Shown here: positions 40,431 to 52,318 of the stretch, piece after piece | How positions within the stretch are numbered: position 1 is the first letter of the stretch | Layout of the letters: each line of letters starts with the position of its first letter | Assembly (NCBI GenBank): GCA_009741485.1 | Contig: VKON01000103.1 | Location: 2,689,570 to 2,753,569 of the forward strand | From: Malurus cyaneus samueli | Lineage: Eukaryota; Chordata; Aves; Passeriformes; Maluridae | Direction: 5' to 3' | DNA: 64,000 bases | The notes under the pieces: model-generated | What the model was told of the DNA's origin: nothing | The model's database searches: none | The model's input: only the letters and a program-made list of their open reading frames with translations | Position numbers and translations under genes: made by a program

Positions 40431-41817
40431 GAATCACAAGAATCACAGAAGTACCAGGTTGGAGAGCCTTCAAGATCATCGGAGTCCAACCTCGTCTAAC
40501 ACCTCAACTAACTAAATCATGGCCGAGCGCCACATCCAATCTCTTTTTAAACACGTCCAGGGATGGTGACTCCACCACCTCCCCAGGCAGGCCCATTCCA
40601 ATATTTTATCACCCTTTCTGTAAAAAAGTTTCTCCTAATATCTAACCTGTATTTTCCTTGGCGCAACTTAAGACTGTGTCCTCTCGTTCTGTCAGTTGCT
40701 GCCGGAAAAAGAGACAACCCCACCTCACTACACCCACCTTTCAGGAAGTTGTAGAGATGATAAGGTCACTCTGAGTCTCCTTTTCTCCAGGCTAAACAAC
40801 CCCAGCTCCCTCAGCCGTCTTCTCATAGGGCTTGTGTTCCAAGCCCTTCACCAGCCTTGTGCTCCTCTGTGACACGCTCAAGTGTCTCCACGTCCCTCCT
40901 GAATGAGGGCCCAGAACTGGACACAGCACTCGAGTGCGGCCTCACCAGTGCCGAGTATAGGGGAAGGATGACTTCCCTGCTCCTGCTGGCCACACTATCC
41001 TGATACAGGCCAGGATACCATTGGCCTTTTTGGCCACCTGGGCACACGCTGACTCATGTTGAGTCGGCTGTCGACCAGTACCCCCAAGTCTCTTTCTGCC
41101 TGGGCACTCTCCAACCACTCTGATCCCAGCCTATAGCGTTGCAGGGGGTTGTTGCGGCCAAAATGCAGAACTGCACTTGGACTGATTTAACTTCATCTAT
41201 TGGACTCAGCCCATGTATCCAACCATTCCAGGTCTCTCTGCAGAGCCCTCCTACCCTCCAACAGATCGACACACGCTCCAGTTTAGTGTCATCTGCAAAT
41301 TTACTAATGAAAGACTCACATACCCTCATCCATATCATCAATAAAAATATTAAACAGAGCTGGTCCCAGTACAGACCCTGAGGGACACCACTGTGACTGG
41401 CTGCCAGCTGGATGAGCACCATTCACCACCACCCTCTGGCCCGGCCTTGCTAGCCATTCTTAAAACCAGCAAAGAGTGCTCCTGTCCAAGCCGTGGGCTG
41501 CCAGCTTTTCCAGGGTATGCTGTGGAGACAGTGTCAAAGGCTTTGCTGAGTCTAAATAGACAACATCTACAGCCTTCCTGCATCCACCAGGCGGGTTACC
41601 TGGTCATAAAAGGAGACCAGGTTGGTCAAACATGACCTACCCCTTCTAAACCCATGCTGGCTGGGTCTGATCCCCTGTCCATCCTGTAGGTGCTGTATAA
41701 TAGCACTCAATAATAAACTGTTCCATGACCTTCCTGGTACTGAGGTCAGGCTAACCGGTCTGTAATTGCAGGATCCTCCTTCTTACCCTTTTTATGAATG
41801 GGCGTCACATTGGCCAG
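40431..41817 (-). mobile_element. CR1 LINE, reverse transcriptase to 3' end (copy B)
   Basis: Minus-strand CR1 at the site of the copy A element. It keeps the full 3' region, including about 380 bp missing in A. Readable blocks include FADDTKLE (the reverse transcriptase YADD-type site, near 41280-41310) and SGVPQG-like and FDTVS-type blocks across frames. It stops abruptly at about 41817 and joins, through a short ccatctctctct filler, to sequence matching 17681. The 5' part of the element and about 180 bp of flank seen in copy A are absent. Confidence 0.9.
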
Positions 41818-42414
41818 CCATCTCTCTCTATCAATCATTAAACAACCAGGTGACCCCTCAGAAATAAATACCTATTTAAAAAAAGGCAAGAGTCCATTTA
41901 CAAATTCCTCAATAATTCACTGATGTAATTTTATTTAACTAGTACTTGTTCCATAGGCATTCATGCAACAAGTTAGTTGGGATACAGAGACATGTATATC
42001 ATGAATTCTTAGGTTAGTTTAAACTTACTCTAGACTAAACCAGAAATCCAACTCCATAAAAATATATTGGTCTTAATTAGTTATTAAATTTAGACTGTTA
42101 ATGTCAGGATTTGGAAATTAATCTAAAGGGAATACTACAAAATACATCAAGCCTGCAATTTTTATAAACTTGGTGTTTGATGCTCTTTTGAAAAAAAGAT
42201 GCCTTTTTTGTATAATTAGTGACACCCACTTATATGCATTTATTTTGCATTTTCATGCTTCATACTACTTTCTAAGTAAAAAGAAGCACAAAGGTAAGAA
42301 ATGTTTTCTAACGTTCTTTATTTTCTTTTTTTAGTTTGATACTACCTGTCCAGTTAGCCTTCTGGAAAATACAACTTAAGGAAATGATACAATCATGTAA
42401 TCATATATTTTGGT
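41818..42414. other. Non-coding DNA downstream of METTL15 (copy B)
   Basis: Contains the structural junction at about 41818-41830 and the likely METTL15 3' UTR next to the stop. No other feature seen. Confidence 0.6.
42317..42322 (-). promoter_or_regulatory. METTL15: Candidate METTL15 polyadenylation signal
   Basis: On the minus strand an AATAAA hexamer lies about 95 bases after the METTL15 stop codon, giving a short 3' UTR. The duplicate copy has the same hexamer at 18163-18168. No transcript evidence is available; other AATAAA hexamers are common in this AT-rich DNA. Confidence 0.45.
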
Positions 42415-42860
42415 TTAGGCTTTAATAGCAGCCCTTAACTTGGCCGACCTTCCTCTTGGGTTCATTTGAATATCCTTGGCCTGGGGTGTAAGAACTTTTT
42501 TCTGTATAAAAATCCACCTTGAGTTGGATTTTCCACAGGGAGATTCTTGCTTATCTTCTCCTTTGGAGGAATTTTTCCGAGCCTGTCTTATCTTCTGCTT
42601 GGAGCTGAGGTTGTGCTTTTCCGTCATGTCGATCCCGCGAAGGAAACGTTTGATGATGCGATCTTCCAGAGAGTGAAAGGACAGGGCCACGAGGCGACCT
42701 CCAGGTTTGAGAAACTTCTCAGCTGTCTTCAGTCCTATCAAGAGTTCATGGAGCTCATCATTCACAAATATTCTCAGGCCTTGAAAAGTTTTGGTAGCGA
42801 CGTGGGTGGGTCTCTGGAGCAGATCCTTCCGGGCGTAGAGCGCTGACGCTGGAAAAGCAC
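42415..42860 (-). CDS. METTL15: METTL15 terminal coding exon with stop codon
   Basis: Last coding exon, 446 bp including the TAA stop at 42415-42417, preceded on the minus strand by a tgtggcag acceptor. It starts with the last two bases of a Gly codon, continuing IVAG into [16 protein letters not shown]. Visible family motifs are [14 protein letters not shown] and the strongly conserved [16 protein letters not shown], followed by a Lys/Ser-rich variable stretch and the C-terminus [15 protein letters not shown]. The three exons join in frame to give the C-terminal ~271 residues; vertebrate METTL15 is about 400 residues, so the N-terminal SAM-binding part lies outside the window. This is the intact copy; the copy at 18261-18704 carries two frameshifts. 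Confidence 0.96.
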
Positions 42861-42877
42861 CTGCCACACATTTCAAA

Positions 42878-42970
42878 AATGTTAAAAACTCATTATTACA
42901 TGTTCAAAACTGATTATCACATGTTTAAAACTGATTAGCACATGTTTAAAACTGATTATTACACGTTAAT
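42878..42970 (+). repeat. Short 21-bp tandem repeat beside the METTL15 acceptor (copy B)
   Basis: Same repeat as 18719-18815, three to four units. It lies within about 110 bases of the acceptor of the terminal exon. Confidence 0.8.
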
Positions 42971-43951
42971 AGCTAATTTTTTTCTGCACCTTGACACCCA
43001 CACATGCAAGATGACTTTAAAGGAAAGCAGAGTCAAAACTGAATGTGGAGTAGTGAGCTTCCTTCTTTCTAATATAACTTTATTTTATGCTTTGAATTCA
43101 CATCTCTGAATGTAAACTCCATCAAGCTGAGATGGTTTGTGCTTAAGTGTTGGGTTTTTTTCCCCTAGAATCTTTTAGAGAAATTGCCTCTCTGAAAGCA
43201 TCACAAATTTAAAGTACAAGATAATGGCTGAAACCGAGATAAGGAAAAAAAAAGACAGGATAGATAAGTCTCACCTTATAGCTCAGTTTAATCAATGTCA
43301 GTTCGGTATTTGTGGTTGTGTTATGATTTTAAGGAAATAAATTAATGTACAACTTTACCTGTTGCCTTCCAGATAAATACATTTCTTCACAGGCAGAGAT
43401 AACCGAAGACAATATCTACCTGATAATAACTATATTTCAATTAATTCCTTGAGGTTTAAATGAGGCATCCCTGCTTGGGAATACTACTTGTTGAACACTA
43501 CATTTGTGTTTCTTCAAATGTTCACAAAAATACCTTGAGAAATGTAGAAAATGCAGCTGATACTGTAATGTTTCACATGTCTATACAGTAGAATGTGTCA
43601 AGGTATGGGTTTGTCAGACCAAAAATCATCAGATTCATTTTTTTTTGTCAGATTCACAAACAATAATCACTATTGAATATAACACAATTAATACATCAAT
43701 ATTTAATGTCTTTTAGGCTTGAATTTTCATTACACCAATGCAGAGCAAAAAGCTAGGGAAGCCTGATTTGATGGATCAGAGGGACTAAAGTGCAAGAATC
43801 CTGTAAGATCTGTGAAACCTGAGTAAATTTATAATCTATTATGTGAGTGCAGGAGTCTGGTGAAGATAAATTGAATGAATAATGCTGGCACATAACTGGA
43901 AGAATTATTTTTCTAAACAAGGGGGACCATTAGAGATAAGGCAATACAATT

Positions 43952-43971
43952 TATATATATATATATATATA
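43952..43971 (+). repeat. (TA)n microsatellite (copy B)
   Basis: About 10 TA units, the counterpart of 19789-19810. Confidence 0.95.
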
Positions 43972-45056
43972 AATGCCCTAATTTCATTTCAGTGCTAAGC
44001 TACAACATAGTGAAGCCAACAGATTGAAGTAAATGCAGTTCATAATCAAGTAATTGCTATTCTACACAGTGAAGTAAAAGAGGGGAATATTGTACCTCTG
44101 CAACTAGTTGTCTAAATTAATATTTACATAGGTGATTGGAAAAAGTTAATGGAGATATCATTATCCATAATATGTTTGCCCAGAATAATTTATTAATGGA
44201 ATCCTTGAGAGTTTTAAAGGTAGGATTTTACCTATGTCAAAAAGCATAAGTGCTCACAAAGCATTCACAAACACAAGCAATCTCAATGCTCAGCAAAAGC
44301 AGAGGATAATAATGGGATTTAAAGATTGAATCATTATAAAAAAAGCTGTTACCATGTATGCTACGTCCCTAAGACATGCTTCTGCATAATTGATTTTCCT
44401 AACTACCTTCCCCACCTCATCTGATCCCCAAAGCTGACAGCTCCTAAATTCACTGAGGACACCCATGGGAGCTGTGGCTGTTTCCTGTTCTTACAGTCGG
44501 AATCCTTGGAGCCAGGAGGTGGCAACAGGATCGACTTCTCCCAACAAACTGCACGGCAATTTGTGGCTTGAAGATGTCTCAAACAAAACAGAGTAAATAG
44601 ATGTAACCTGCAGGAGCTGGGCTTCTCCATCATTTACAAACTGGAGAAAAAGTCACACTAGCTAGTAAATTTAACTTCTGTCCTTGAGAACATAACCTTC
44701 TCTATTTACTGTGAATCATAAAAATAATATATACTCTCACCGTAGGAGTCACAAAGCTCATTTTGATGAGAAACCTTAATTAAAAGGAGAACTAAAAATC
44801 ACAGAGCATGAGGTATCCCAAGAAACCCACACCAAGCTTGCACTAACTGGCACAATATCTTTTTCCATAGTTTTTACACACCTATAAAGATATTCTTGGA
44901 AGATGGAACCCTCAGAACAGCCACTGACTGCCACTTGTGTGTGATGAAAACTTACTCTAAATGCGTAACACAAAGGATTGTTGTGCTAAGCAAAATATTT
45001 CTTTAAAGGGTCAACAGCTACAAACTAGCAGAATGCTCAGAACTCTTGAATGAATT

Positions 45057-45128
45057 AGATTAGAAGAAATTAGAAGAAAAAAATTAGAAGAAATTAGAAG
45101 AAATAATTAGAAGAAATTAGAAGAAATT
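45057..45128 (+). repeat. AATTAGAAGA-type short tandem repeat (copy B)
   Basis: Counterpart of 20884-20952, with the same unit and nearly the same length. Confidence 0.9.
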
Positions 45129-47872
45129 CATTTCCGTAGTTATTTCTGTCACACTGGCCTTCATCTTTTCAGTAAAGGCCATAGATTCTGATCTATGCTC
45201 CTTGGGTGAAAAATTCCCCTATCACTCTTACTTCTCTACTTAAGTTAAATAAAAACCTATTTGTGCTTTCTACTAAGGCACATCATCTCTCACCCAGGCC
45301 CCTCCAACTACCAAGACACTGAAAGAAAATAATTCCTGGTAACTGGCTGTTCAGTGAACAAAAACATTAAAAAAAATCTGTATGTGAAGCTTGTAAAATG
45401 AATTTCATTCATAAAAACACCACGCTGCTGGCTAGATGACTGCTTTGAAATCCCAGTGAGAGAAATTATCATTTTTAGTTTTAGGATGCCCCGATGATAC
45501 TTACACTTTTAAAAATCTAATAGGTTCACACGTTGAAATGTATTGAAATTTTAAAAGCTTGTGAATGAAATTAGTGATGTGCTGTGCCTGTCAATATGAA
45601 CTATTAAAGTCCCCAGAGTGTATGAGAGTAGGAGAGTTTAAAAATTAATTCAGATCGTGCACCTGTTTGCAGGAATTCGTCTGTTGAATTAGCACTGCAT
45701 TTAATAAGTTTCTGTGACGCAGCAAATGTCCTTTTGTCTGGGCTCCCTCAGTACAGTGTTAATTCTCACCCATCTGAAATTCAGGCAATATTACAAAGTC
45801 CAAACCGATAATTAAAGTCTATAAAAGTGAACCAGTTGGAATGGAACTGACTTCACCCATTAAAGTTCTTTTTTAAACTTTTAAAATTTCTTTAACATGT
45901 CACCATTAACTCCTTTCAAGTTGAGGCCAAACGATTACATGATCTCAAAATTGTCTGTTAACAGATTATATATCTAAATAACGCTCAGAAAAAAAAATTT
46001 GAACAAAAATTAATAGATAAAGTATATTGCCCACTGGAAGGAAATCAAAATAGATCATTAGTTGTACTGGAAAAGCATATTACGTTCTAAAAATTTCATC
46101 ATTTTTAACCAGTTTTCCTGTACATGCAGTTAGAATTTCAGCAATATAATTTCATGACAGCTGATGAATGAATCAAAATATATCACAATTACCAAAATAA
46201 TTTCTTAAGTTTTTCTTAATCAGTTCAAAGCCCAATGGGATCCACCACAGTGCTTCTTTACTGGATGAATCAAACTAAAATTGGAAGAAGTCCTATGCAA
46301 ACAGGGATCAGTGTAACAGCTCTAAAATTGTTCTAACTACTTGTGTATTCCAAAAAAAGCTCTCAAAACATACAGATTTATTGTCTTGGCAGATGTGTGC
46401 TGGATCCATTGCTTTTGGCATGTGCACTACCTGATGCATACCTGACTCATGTATCAAGAAGCTCTTTGAATACAGCAGAGAATTCCAAGTGAGAACAGAA
46501 AATCCTTCTCATTGCCACAGAAAGTGACCATTAACTGATGACTCAATGCAGCACATTAAACATGAAAGGATCTCCAGTCTCTGTCTTTTATACACAAGTA
46601 TTTTTATTTTCTTAGTTAAAGCTGTGGCACAAAATTACTTCAGAATTGCTGAGTTGGTTGTATAAAACACATAACATGTTTAACATCTTTAACATAGTGA
46701 TATATGGTTGCTTCAAACTGTCTCAATCCACCGTTTTCCAAAAAGCATGGGATATATATGACAAAGCCCAAAATTACTATTTCAGGACTTTGTTAATGAT
46801 GATACTAAAAATGAAGGGTGTATGAAAGACTCATAGTGCCTTATCTCTTTGATTTTTGCTTTTCATTTTGGTTGCTCCTCATATATTCAATATATTTACA
46901 GCAGGGGCTTAGAACAGCAAGCAGTGTCTTCAGGTCCTTTCATCACATCAGCTAAACTTTGGGCCTTGGCTGACTGGACATTTTGCTAAAGTATTCTGAC
47001 TTCTACAAATTCAAACCTTTTCATTTCTTCCATCATTAAAATTAAGGGCCTTAGACTTCCAGTTTAGGTAATACAAATTTTTAAGAATGCTGGAATTTTT
47101 TTAAGGATAATGATAAAATATTTTACTCTGTTCTTTAGCAAATGTTAAATTTGGATTAGAATTTTAAAGGTCTATGTTTGAAGTCAGCAGTTTAGACTTA
47201 CTCACTATGAGATTTAGTGATCTTCATTATTTGGTCAAAAAATAAAACAACCCTGACACTACATAATATGAATAGGATGCGTGTGTTATATTTTTCCTTG
47301 AAAATTTTTACTTAAGAACACAAACACAAAGGTTCTTGATGTAAGCAGTGCTCCTGCCTAACTGCATTTTGCTCAAGCTGTTTACAGTGAGGAGCAGGGA
47401 AGATGAAGTGTTTCCACAGTGGCTTCAGGCTGATTTAGGCATGCGCAAGGTGAAGCCAGCTTTGTGTTTCCTGATTCTTTAAAGAGACAGAAATCACCTG
47501 ATTTCACTCAGAACTGGAAACTACCGTGGCACCTCCCCTACAAATATTAAAATACAGAAATTTAAAACTGAGGGGGATATGACATATCTGGTGTTTGAAG
47601 GATAAAGAGTACCCAGAGCTGCTGTCACTCTGTGGCTCCACACGGTCGACAAAATGATAAATCACTCCATGTAAAATCTATTATTAAACTAATTGTCAAA
47701 CTACGTGCTTAAAAAAAAAAAGGAAAAAGAGGGCTGACATCAGAGCAGAACAGGCAGGATTAGACCCTGCACGATTTCAACTACAAATAGATCCCTCTGG
47801 GACTTTGGGGATTAATTTATTTCCCTTCTCCTCCGCGGCAAGCCGCCGCGACGGATTTAACGAGGGGTATAC

Positions 47873-48051
47873 CTGCAACGATGCTGGCCAGCTGCTGGGT
47901 TCTGGTGATGGGGTACACGCTGCGTGCCTGCACGATGGCCCAGGCGATTTTCCTGGCGTGCCTCTCCTCCCCGTACGCCCGGAGGATGGACGCAAGCGCC
48001 CGTTGATCCAAAGCGTTGACAACGTCGGCGGCGGTGGGCAGCTCGGGGTAC
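47873..48051 (-). CDS. METTL15: METTL15 penultimate coding exon
   Basis: This 179-bp exon on the minus strand lies between an acceptor (gcgtag) and a donor (gtatac). It completes the split Arg codon of the upstream exon and ends one base into a Gly codon completed by the terminal exon. The translation includes YPELPTAADVVNAL, LASILRAYGEE, AIVQARS and ITRTQQLASIVAG, the helical substrate-side region typical of RsmH/METTL15. It is clearly GC-richer than the AT-rich introns around it. The frame is open throughout, unlike the duplicate at 23666-23843. The intron to the upstream exon is about 2.0 kb and to the terminal exon about 5.0 kb. Confidence 0.95.
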
Positions 48052-50070
48052 CTACGCACGAGAGGAGCCAATTAGCCAATCTGACGTCAGATTGCCTTGA
48101 TGAGAAGAGGTGAAGCTTGGTGCTGCTGCCTTTGAGGTTTTCAGGTGGGAGGTGGCAGCCTTTTAAATGCTTCTCCTCGCTGGGTAGAGTGGGGTTTGCT
48201 CCTTAGCTTTGATTAGAGAACTTCCAGGTATTATCATAAAGGTGGTGGGAATAAATGTATTCCAGTACCGTGCCAGGATGGAAATTATGTGTGACCTTTC
48301 TATTCAGCCAGCTTCAGAATATTAACTTGCCTCTTATGGGTTCATTTCAGCCACCTTGCATCATAAGCTGTTTGCTAGTCAGAACTGATTTAAAGGATCT
48401 TTTCTTTCACATCTCCTGCCATGAAAACAATTGCTAATGTTAATAATGCTAACAATTAAACACTGTTTTTTGCCAAAAGTCATAAGAATTTATATATAAA
48501 TACTTACAATTTCTATATCTATTATATAATTTATAGATAAATACTGTTCTAAGACAATAGAAATGAGCTAGTAATACAAATTACAGGAATTACTACAATT
48601 TAAACAGTGTAAGCCTTCAATCTATATATCTAAAACTCAGCCACTTTGCTGCTGGAATAGTCCAAGGTATTTTATGAACATCACCTACAGGTTTACTAAT
48701 CAGAGAAAACATGCAAACTACTTAATAAATCCTCTCCTAAATTCTCTTCTTCTCTTTCAGGCATTTTTTTACTCCCCTGCAGTATCATACAAAAGATAAC
48801 CAAACTTAGAGGCAAGTAGTATCATAGCAACAACCATAGTGTAAGGCTTTTGTTATGCCTCAGGTATCGTTTGTTCTTATGCTCTTGTTCTGTGTTTGTT
48901 TTTTCATGATGCATCAGACTTATATTTAAGCCTGGAGTTCAGATTCTTGAAATCTGAGGACTGGATCCCGGGAGAACCATGGCAGCATTTTGAACAAAAG
49001 CCAGAAAAGAAAGTATCATGAAATTTGATGTTAAGACTTCACTTTAGTATGATAAGCTAATTTCTTAAAAATTGAGACCTCCCATTGGCTCCCTGTGAGC
49101 AATAAAAGAACAAATGGCATTTCTTAAGACTCCAGGTTCATCAAAACACCATGAAAAAAATTTCATTCTCTGTCATGCCTCATGCAATTAAAGCCATCTT
49201 CTCTACAAGACAGATCTTTGGTTGCTGCTTCAAAAAGCAAAATGCTGCAGAAATACATCAGATTATTTAAAGATGAAAAACACTTCACAAGCGGAAATTA
49301 TCATTCCATGACTGACTTTCACCCTCTTGAAAACACTAAAACACCAATCCAAATAATTTAAAAACAGGTGATTTACACATTAATCGTTAATTTGACAATT
49401 AAGTAAGCCTGATGTGCCTCCTACACAAAGAGAAAAGACGTTCATAATTTTGCTGAGTAAAACTTACACCTGATCTATGGGCATGGAAGACAGAAGCTGT
49501 CTGATTTACAGGTATAATGGATATGATTTTTTTTATTTATTTATTTTTATTATGTTCCTTTTACAGAGAGGCAATTGGGTCAGATGTTCATCACACAAAA
49601 GAGGGATGCTACTCCTTTCCTGAGGGAGCAACTGAACCTGCTCAAATGAAATTTCCACGAATAGTAAGCGTGGCAGGAAAGGAAAGGGATTGCAGCGAGA
49701 AGTTGTGAGCCTGTAGATCAAGAACAGGCTGAGAAACTCTGGAAATAACAGGTCTCTGAAAGGGAGATGTGCCTGAGACTGCCATGCACACAAAAAATGT
49801 GACAGTTCCATGGTATGGTGAACAAAAATGTTACTCGTTTAATTCCCCATCACTAGAACTTTCCTCTTCTTTCAAAGAAGGCAAAGACAAGAACCAGGAC
49901 TGAGCACTGAGTTGGAAAAAAGCTTTTTGGCAAAAGAAACAGAGTATCCTCATGCAAAATCAGACATGGTTCGATGACAAGAATTCTAATTTTAAGAGGA
50001 AAGGAAACTCACAGGGGCTGCTGAGCCGACAGCTTTTGACATTCAACAGAAATATTCTGTTACCATGTAC
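48052..50070 (-). other. METTL15: METTL15 intron between the two internal exons
   Basis: About 2.0 kb from the gtacatgg donor to the gcgtag acceptor on the minus strand. Up to 49208 it is duplicated in copy A; from 49209 it is single-copy. No other feature recognised. Confidence 0.85.
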
Positions 50071-50262
50071 CTGTCATTATCCATCCTCATGTCCAAAGGG
50101 CCATCTTTCTGCAGCGAAAAGCCTCTTTCAGGTGTATCAAACTGCATGGAGGAGCAGCCAGCATCCAGCAGAACGCCATCCAGAGTCCCTGGCTCCACCC
50201 CAGCTGAGCTTAACAGAGCCTCTGACTGGCTAAACTGTCCTAGAAGAGGATGAATCTGCTTC
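50071..50262 (-). CDS. METTL15: METTL15 internal coding exon (methyltransferase core)
   Basis: Internal exon of the mitochondrial 12S rRNA N4-cytosine methyltransferase, an RsmH-family, SAM-dependent enzyme acting on the small mitoribosomal subunit RNA. On the minus strand the exon follows an acceptor (cttacag) and ends at a donor (gtacatgg). It is 192 bp, starts with the third base of a codon and ends after two bases, which fits the next exon at 48051. The translation holds [21 protein letters not shown] and TPERGFS, the conserved block of the family, then GPLDMRMD. No stop or frameshift is seen. It lies in the single-copy part of the window, so only one copy is present. Recognition rests on family motifs from memory, not on an alignment. 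Confidence 0.95.
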
Positions 50263-51710
50263 CTGTAAGAAAGGTACAAATAAACAGCCTCAGGTTTAAT
50301 TATAGCAATGCCATCTCTCCCCCTTGCATAGCAGGAATTAGATCATTGCACTCAACTCGTCTCAGAACCAACAGGGCTATTCCCAAACTAACAGTTTATG
50401 TATTTTGGAGAAACAAGACTTGTAGGGTTTAATATTTAATGACTTGAAGATACCTTGTAGAAAGCTAAGACAATATCAGAGAATATGAGGATGTAAAAAA
50501 GCAGAAAACACCTGTCATATTAGCCCTCATTTGTGGGTATGTGTATGGGAGGTAATAGCCTGATAATTTTTCCATAAATTCCCAACTGCTACAGACGAGC
50601 AATCTCTAACTTCTCAAAATATTCAGCATGTTACCTCCCTCTGTATTAACCTTGACATTCTACAAGAAAAAAGTATACAGGATTTTAAAAGGACACTGGG
50701 AACATGGACAATCAGCCTATTGTAAAAAGAATAAAAAGCTATTTCAGTGGCTACATATGTTGTTGGGGCCTTAACAGATTTTCTTGTGCAACAACTTCAA
50801 AAGCTTGCAGAATTCTTGGGAAATAACACAGCTGGAAAACAATACAGAACCTTGGTTCAGGTCTTTTGTTCAGGTCATAACACAGTATTTTATTATGATA
50901 TATTATGACGCACTTGATCCACACATCTCAACACTATGAAAGAGCAGAATGAGAAAGGGTTCAATTTCAGGCTCTATAGGTTCTTTCAGTTAATCTCTGG
51001 TATTCTAAAATGCTTTATAAAAATACTTTTTTTTTTTTATTTTACTCAGTTGAGGGGGAGGCACGTAGGAAAAAAAGTAAAGCATTAACACAGCTTCAAC
51101 AAAATAATTTCTTTCTCTCATCTAGTTTCTCTCCATTGTCACAGACATTGATGTGACATCAATCATCCAATTTCACAGAGATGTACAATGATGCTTTGTA
51201 ATTGTATATATGTAAATATATTAATACTTGTTCTTGATGTTTCACTATTGCTCCACTTAAAAATTCTCTGTATAAATACACTAAATTCCCTTGTCAGCAG
51301 TGAAAACTTAACCAGAACAAATGGTTTCTTCGGGACAAAAGGAAAAAAAGAAGTTTTCCAGCTAACTCTTGGCACTGCACATCAAACAAGGAGAGCAGCC
51401 CCTGCTGTAATGGGGATAGTGGTACAGACCTGGTTTGACACTGGCTCACCCCACTGAGGTCACCCAGAGCTGTCACAGAGCTGCAGCTTTCACTCATGGC
51501 TGCACTGCTTCAGGCACACCTGGAAGCAAACTATGAACTATTCCTGCCATAAATCCCTGGAACTTCCTCTATCCTGCCTGGAAACCATTTGGAGTGTTCC
51601 TCTGCTACAGTGTAATATCCCTTTGCAAAAAAGGGATCTGAATATTCTGTAAAAATCTTTAAACTACCTCTGTCAAATAGAAATTTGGCAAGGTTTTCAT
51701 GCTCACCAGG
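50263..51710 (-). other. METTL15: METTL15 intron, no other feature seen
   Basis: AT-rich sequence upstream (in gene orientation) of the exon at 50071-50262. No earlier METTL15 exon recognised here or further right, so this intron may extend past 64000. Confidence 0.6.
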
Positions 51711-52318
51711 TGTGTTGGTTTTGCTTGGCCTGGTTTTTGATAGCAGGGGAAGCTGCTGAAGCTTCCCCCATGTCCAACAAAGCCAATCCTTGATGGCTCT
51801 GAAGATGGACATGGCCAAGGCTGGAGATGTTGGTAACACCTTTGTGATATCAGATTTGAGAAGAAAATCAAACCAAAGTGGGCGCAGTTTTTTTCCAGCC
51901 AGAGAAGAGGAGGAGGTGAGAACATGTGGGAGGAACTCACCCTGCAGCAGGTTTGGGGTGACTGCTGCTCGTGGGGTTGGACCCACACTGGAGGAGTTCA
52001 TGGGGAGCTGTCTCCTCTGGAAGGGACCCCATGGCACAGGGGAGCAGCTCCTCCCCCTGAACAGCAGGAGAAAACCTGGGGTGATGGACGGACCAAAACC
52101 CCCACACCCTGTCTCCATGCACGGTCAGTGGGGAGGAGGGAGGGATTGGGGAAAAAGGTGCTTTTGAGGGCTTATTCTCCTTCTCATTATCCTGATTTTG
52201 TTAGAAATAAATTCACTTTGTATCTCTGAGTTGAGCCTGTTTTTTGCCTTTGGATTGTTTTCTCCTGGTCCCTATTTCAACCTATCAATCCTTTGTTAAA
52301 TTTTTTCTCCTCTCTGCA
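51711..52318 (+). mobile_element. LTR of the same family, without minisatellite
   Basis: Starts TGTGTTGGTTTTGCTTGGCC, parallel to the LTR at 3110, and shares the later gggagg...ggggaaaa, gacggaccaaaa-type and AATAAATTCACT blocks. At about 600 bp it lacks the tandem array. It also lacks the last ~90 bp of the other LTR, so it is 3' truncated or of a different subfamily. No convincing target-site duplication seen. The long minus-strand frame here is a chance frame. Confidence 0.75.

Larger units (their letters stand above)
42861..47872 (-). other. METTL15: METTL15 last intron (copy B)
   Basis: About 5.0 kb bounded by a gtatac donor and a tggcag acceptor on the minus strand. Contains only microsatellites and unremarkable AT-rich sequence. 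Confidence 0.85.
26513..49208 (+). repeat. METTL15: Copy B of the ~24-25 kb direct duplication
   Basis: Partner of 1-24988. The left part, about 26.5-33 kb, differs from copy A by dense small insertions and deletions, including in sequence with no reason to diverge fast. The right part, from 41830 on, is much closer to A and keeps METTL15 in frame. This copy continues without a break into the single-copy region at 49209. Confidence 0.92.

Noticed and set aside
51531..52167. 195-codon minus-strand and 125-codon plus-strand frames
   Set aside because: They overlap the LTR at 51711-52318 on both strands, with no retroviral or host domain.
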